The translations under genes were made by a program, and so were the position numbers. 64,000 nt of DNA. Source: Alphaproteobacteria bacterium (GTDB lineage Bacteria; Pseudomonadota; Alphaproteobacteria; WRAU01; Hepatincolaceae). The stretch spans positions 47,665 through 111,664 of the forward strand of contig WRAU01000005.1 in NCBI GenBank assembly GCA_009780035.1. The letters run 5' to 3'. Positions 62,891 to 64,000 of the stretch are shown in pieces. Numbering within the stretch: position 1 is the first letter of the stretch; every line of letters starts with the position of its first letter. The notes under the pieces were generated by a model. It made no database searches, was not told the origin of the DNA, and was given only the letters and a program-made list of their open reading frames with translations.

Positions 62891-63880
62891 ATGGCATCCG
62901 AGCTAAAATTAACTAAAGATGAGGCTAAAAAAATCTATAAAGATATGGTTCTTGTCAGAAAGTTTGAAGAAAAATGCGCACAATTATATTCTATGGGGTT
63001 AATTCTTGGATTTTTGCATCTTTATATAGGAGAAGAAGCGGTAGCAACAGGTCTTAATTTTTTAAAAAATCCTCAAGATACTCATATTACATCTTACAGA
63101 TGCCACGGACATGTGCTATTACAAGCTGAAATAGATCCTAAAGTAGCTATGGCAGAGCTTTTAGGTAAGGGCAGCGGATCTTCCAAAGGGAAAGGCGGAT
63201 CTATGCACATTTATTCATCAAAAAAAGGATTCTTTGGCGGCAATGGTATTGTTGGTGCACAAATTCCATTGGGAACAGGGTTAGCATTAGCTCATAAAAA
63301 GAAAAAAGACGGCGGTATTAGTGTTGCCTATATGGGCGATGGCGCTTATCCGCAGGGACAGGTATATGAGGCTTTCAATATGGCTTCTTTATATAATCTG
63401 CCAATTGTATTTGTTCTTGAAAACAATGGATATTCTATGGGAACTCCGTTAAGCAGAACTTACGGCAATGAAAAGCTATACAATGATTTGCCTTCTCGGG
63501 CTAAACCTTTTGGCATAACTACTTTGAGTATAGATGGTATGGATGTTGTTGAGGTAATAAAAGGCAGTAAAGTAGCAATGGAACATGTTAGGGCGGGCAA
63601 AGGTCCGTTTTTACTAGAAGTTAAAACCTATAGATACAGAGGGCATTCCATGAGTGATCCTCAAAAGTATCGCAGCAAAGAAGAAGTTGATCGTTTTAGA
63701 AATGATGATGATCCGATTCTGAACTTTGAAAAATATACCACAAAAAATAAATTAATGAGCGAAGATGATTTTAAAGCAATCCAAGCTGAGGTTAAAAAAA
63801 TTATTGCTGAAGCCGAAGAGTTTGCTACAAACTCAGCAGAGCCTGAGGCAAAAGAACTATACACCGACATTTACGCTTAA
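62891..63880 (+). CDS. pdhA: Pyruvate dehydrogenase E1 component subunit alpha
   Basis: The alpha subunit of the heterotetrameric pyruvate dehydrogenase E1, which decarboxylates pyruvate with thiamine diphosphate. The cofactor motif GDGAYPQGQVYEAFNMASLYNLPIVFVLENN (GDG...NN) is near residues 155-185, the phosphorylation-loop type segment YRYRGHSMSDPQKYR near 250, and the N terminus MVLVRKFEEKCAQLY is typical. 329 residues. pdhB is expected beyond the window. Confidence 0.96.
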   Translation: MASELKLTKDEAKKIYKDMVLVRKFEEKCAQLYSMGLILGFLHLYIGEEAVATGLNFLKNPQDTHITSYRCHGHVLLQAEIDPKVAMAELLGKGSGSSKGKGGSMHIYSSKKGFFGGNGIVGAQIPLGTGLALAHKKKKDGGISVAYMGDGAYPQGQVYEAFNMASLYNLPIVFVLENNGYSMGTPLSRTYGNEKLYNDLPSRAKPFGITTLSIDGMDVVEVIKGSKVAMEHVRAGKGPFLLEVKTYRYRGHSMSDPQKYRSKEEVDRFRNDDDPILNFEKYTTKNKLMSEDDFKAIQAEVKKIIAEAEEFATNSAEPEAKELYTDIYA

Positions 63881-63900
63881 ATCATAATAGTCTAGGCTTT

Positions 63901-63957
63901 ACTAGGAGTTTTGCCTGCTTATGTATGTTTAATATACTACGCAGGCAAGTTTCTAGT
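63901..63957 (+). repeat. Hairpin element with conserved loop, copy 2
   Basis: ACTAG at 63901-63905 pairs CTAGT at 63953-63957 and TTGCCTGC at 63911-63918 pairs GCAGGCAA at 63941-63948. The loop contains ATGTATGTTTAATATACTAC, which differs from the loop at 42031 in only a few positions while the stems are different. It follows pdhA; no clear T run. The last 40 bases of the window show nothing else certain. Confidence 0.65.
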
Positions 63958-64000
63958 AGGAAGCTCAAGTTATTAAGGATTTACAATTTATAAATAAAAT

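Overview
The window is a 64 kb piece of an AT-rich, Gram-negative alphaproteobacterial chromosome. The taxonomic call rests on gene order and gene types: recO next to era, a PopZ-type gene beside a pcm-like gene and valS, a full 14-subunit complex I operon followed by birA, coaX, ribonuclease J, proS, lolC and lolD, a dnaE close by, and an eno / ftsB / pdhA neighbourhood. The low GC content, long AT-rich spacers and dispersed short palindromic repeats suggest a host-associated lineage, but the order cannot be named with confidence. I saw no tRNA, rRNA, transposase or CRISPR array.

Layout: 0-6.2 kb holds the end of era, recO, a pcm-like gene, a PopZ-like gene, valS and an NfsA-type nitroreductase. 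6.2-6.67 kb is non-coding apart from a tiny reverse-strand ORF; it carries a strongly structured candidate RNA with two mutually exclusive folds, then a clear sigma-70 promoter for nuoA-N (6.67-20.95 kb). 21-28.3 kb continues in the same direction with birA, coaX, rnj, two tandem TM2 membrane genes, proS and lolCD. 28.5-31.3 kb carries a lipid A-type phosphoethanolamine transferase, a PAP2 phosphatase and ogt, followed by dnaE and a TerC-family gene. 35.6-44.6 kb is mixed: a Lys-rich secreted peptide with a Spy/CpxP-like protein, rsgA, sodB, a squalene/phytoene synthase-like gene, a TonB receptor with a TonB protein, two small lipoproteins and eno.

From 44.7 to 61.1 kb there is an accessory block between eno and ftsB-pdhA, genes that are commonly close together in alphaproteobacteria. 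It starts with a 2503-residue CdiA/FHA-type exoprotein without a visible TpsB transporter. Directly behind it is a small membrane protein that may be its immunity partner; this gene contains a 43-bp tandem duplication made only of palindromes, and its frame depends on the copy number. Next come a SAM-I-type riboswitch with terminator and metNIQ, a MATE transporter on the opposite strand, a second TonB receptor, an arginase-family enzyme and two tandem GyrI-like ligand-binding proteins. The window closes with a small membrane ORF, ftsB, a GT2-GtrA fusion glycosyltransferase and pdhA.

How the genes fit together: the core genes supply respiration (complex I), translation and RNA turnover (ValS, ProS, ribonuclease J, RsgA), replication (DnaE) and envelope assembly (LolCD, FtsB). 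The accessory genes point to surface competition or adhesion (exoprotein), uptake of scarce nutrients (two TonB receptors, methionine ABC importer) and surface remodelling (EptA/PAP2, GT2-GtrA). Function assignments come from reading motifs; no database search was run.
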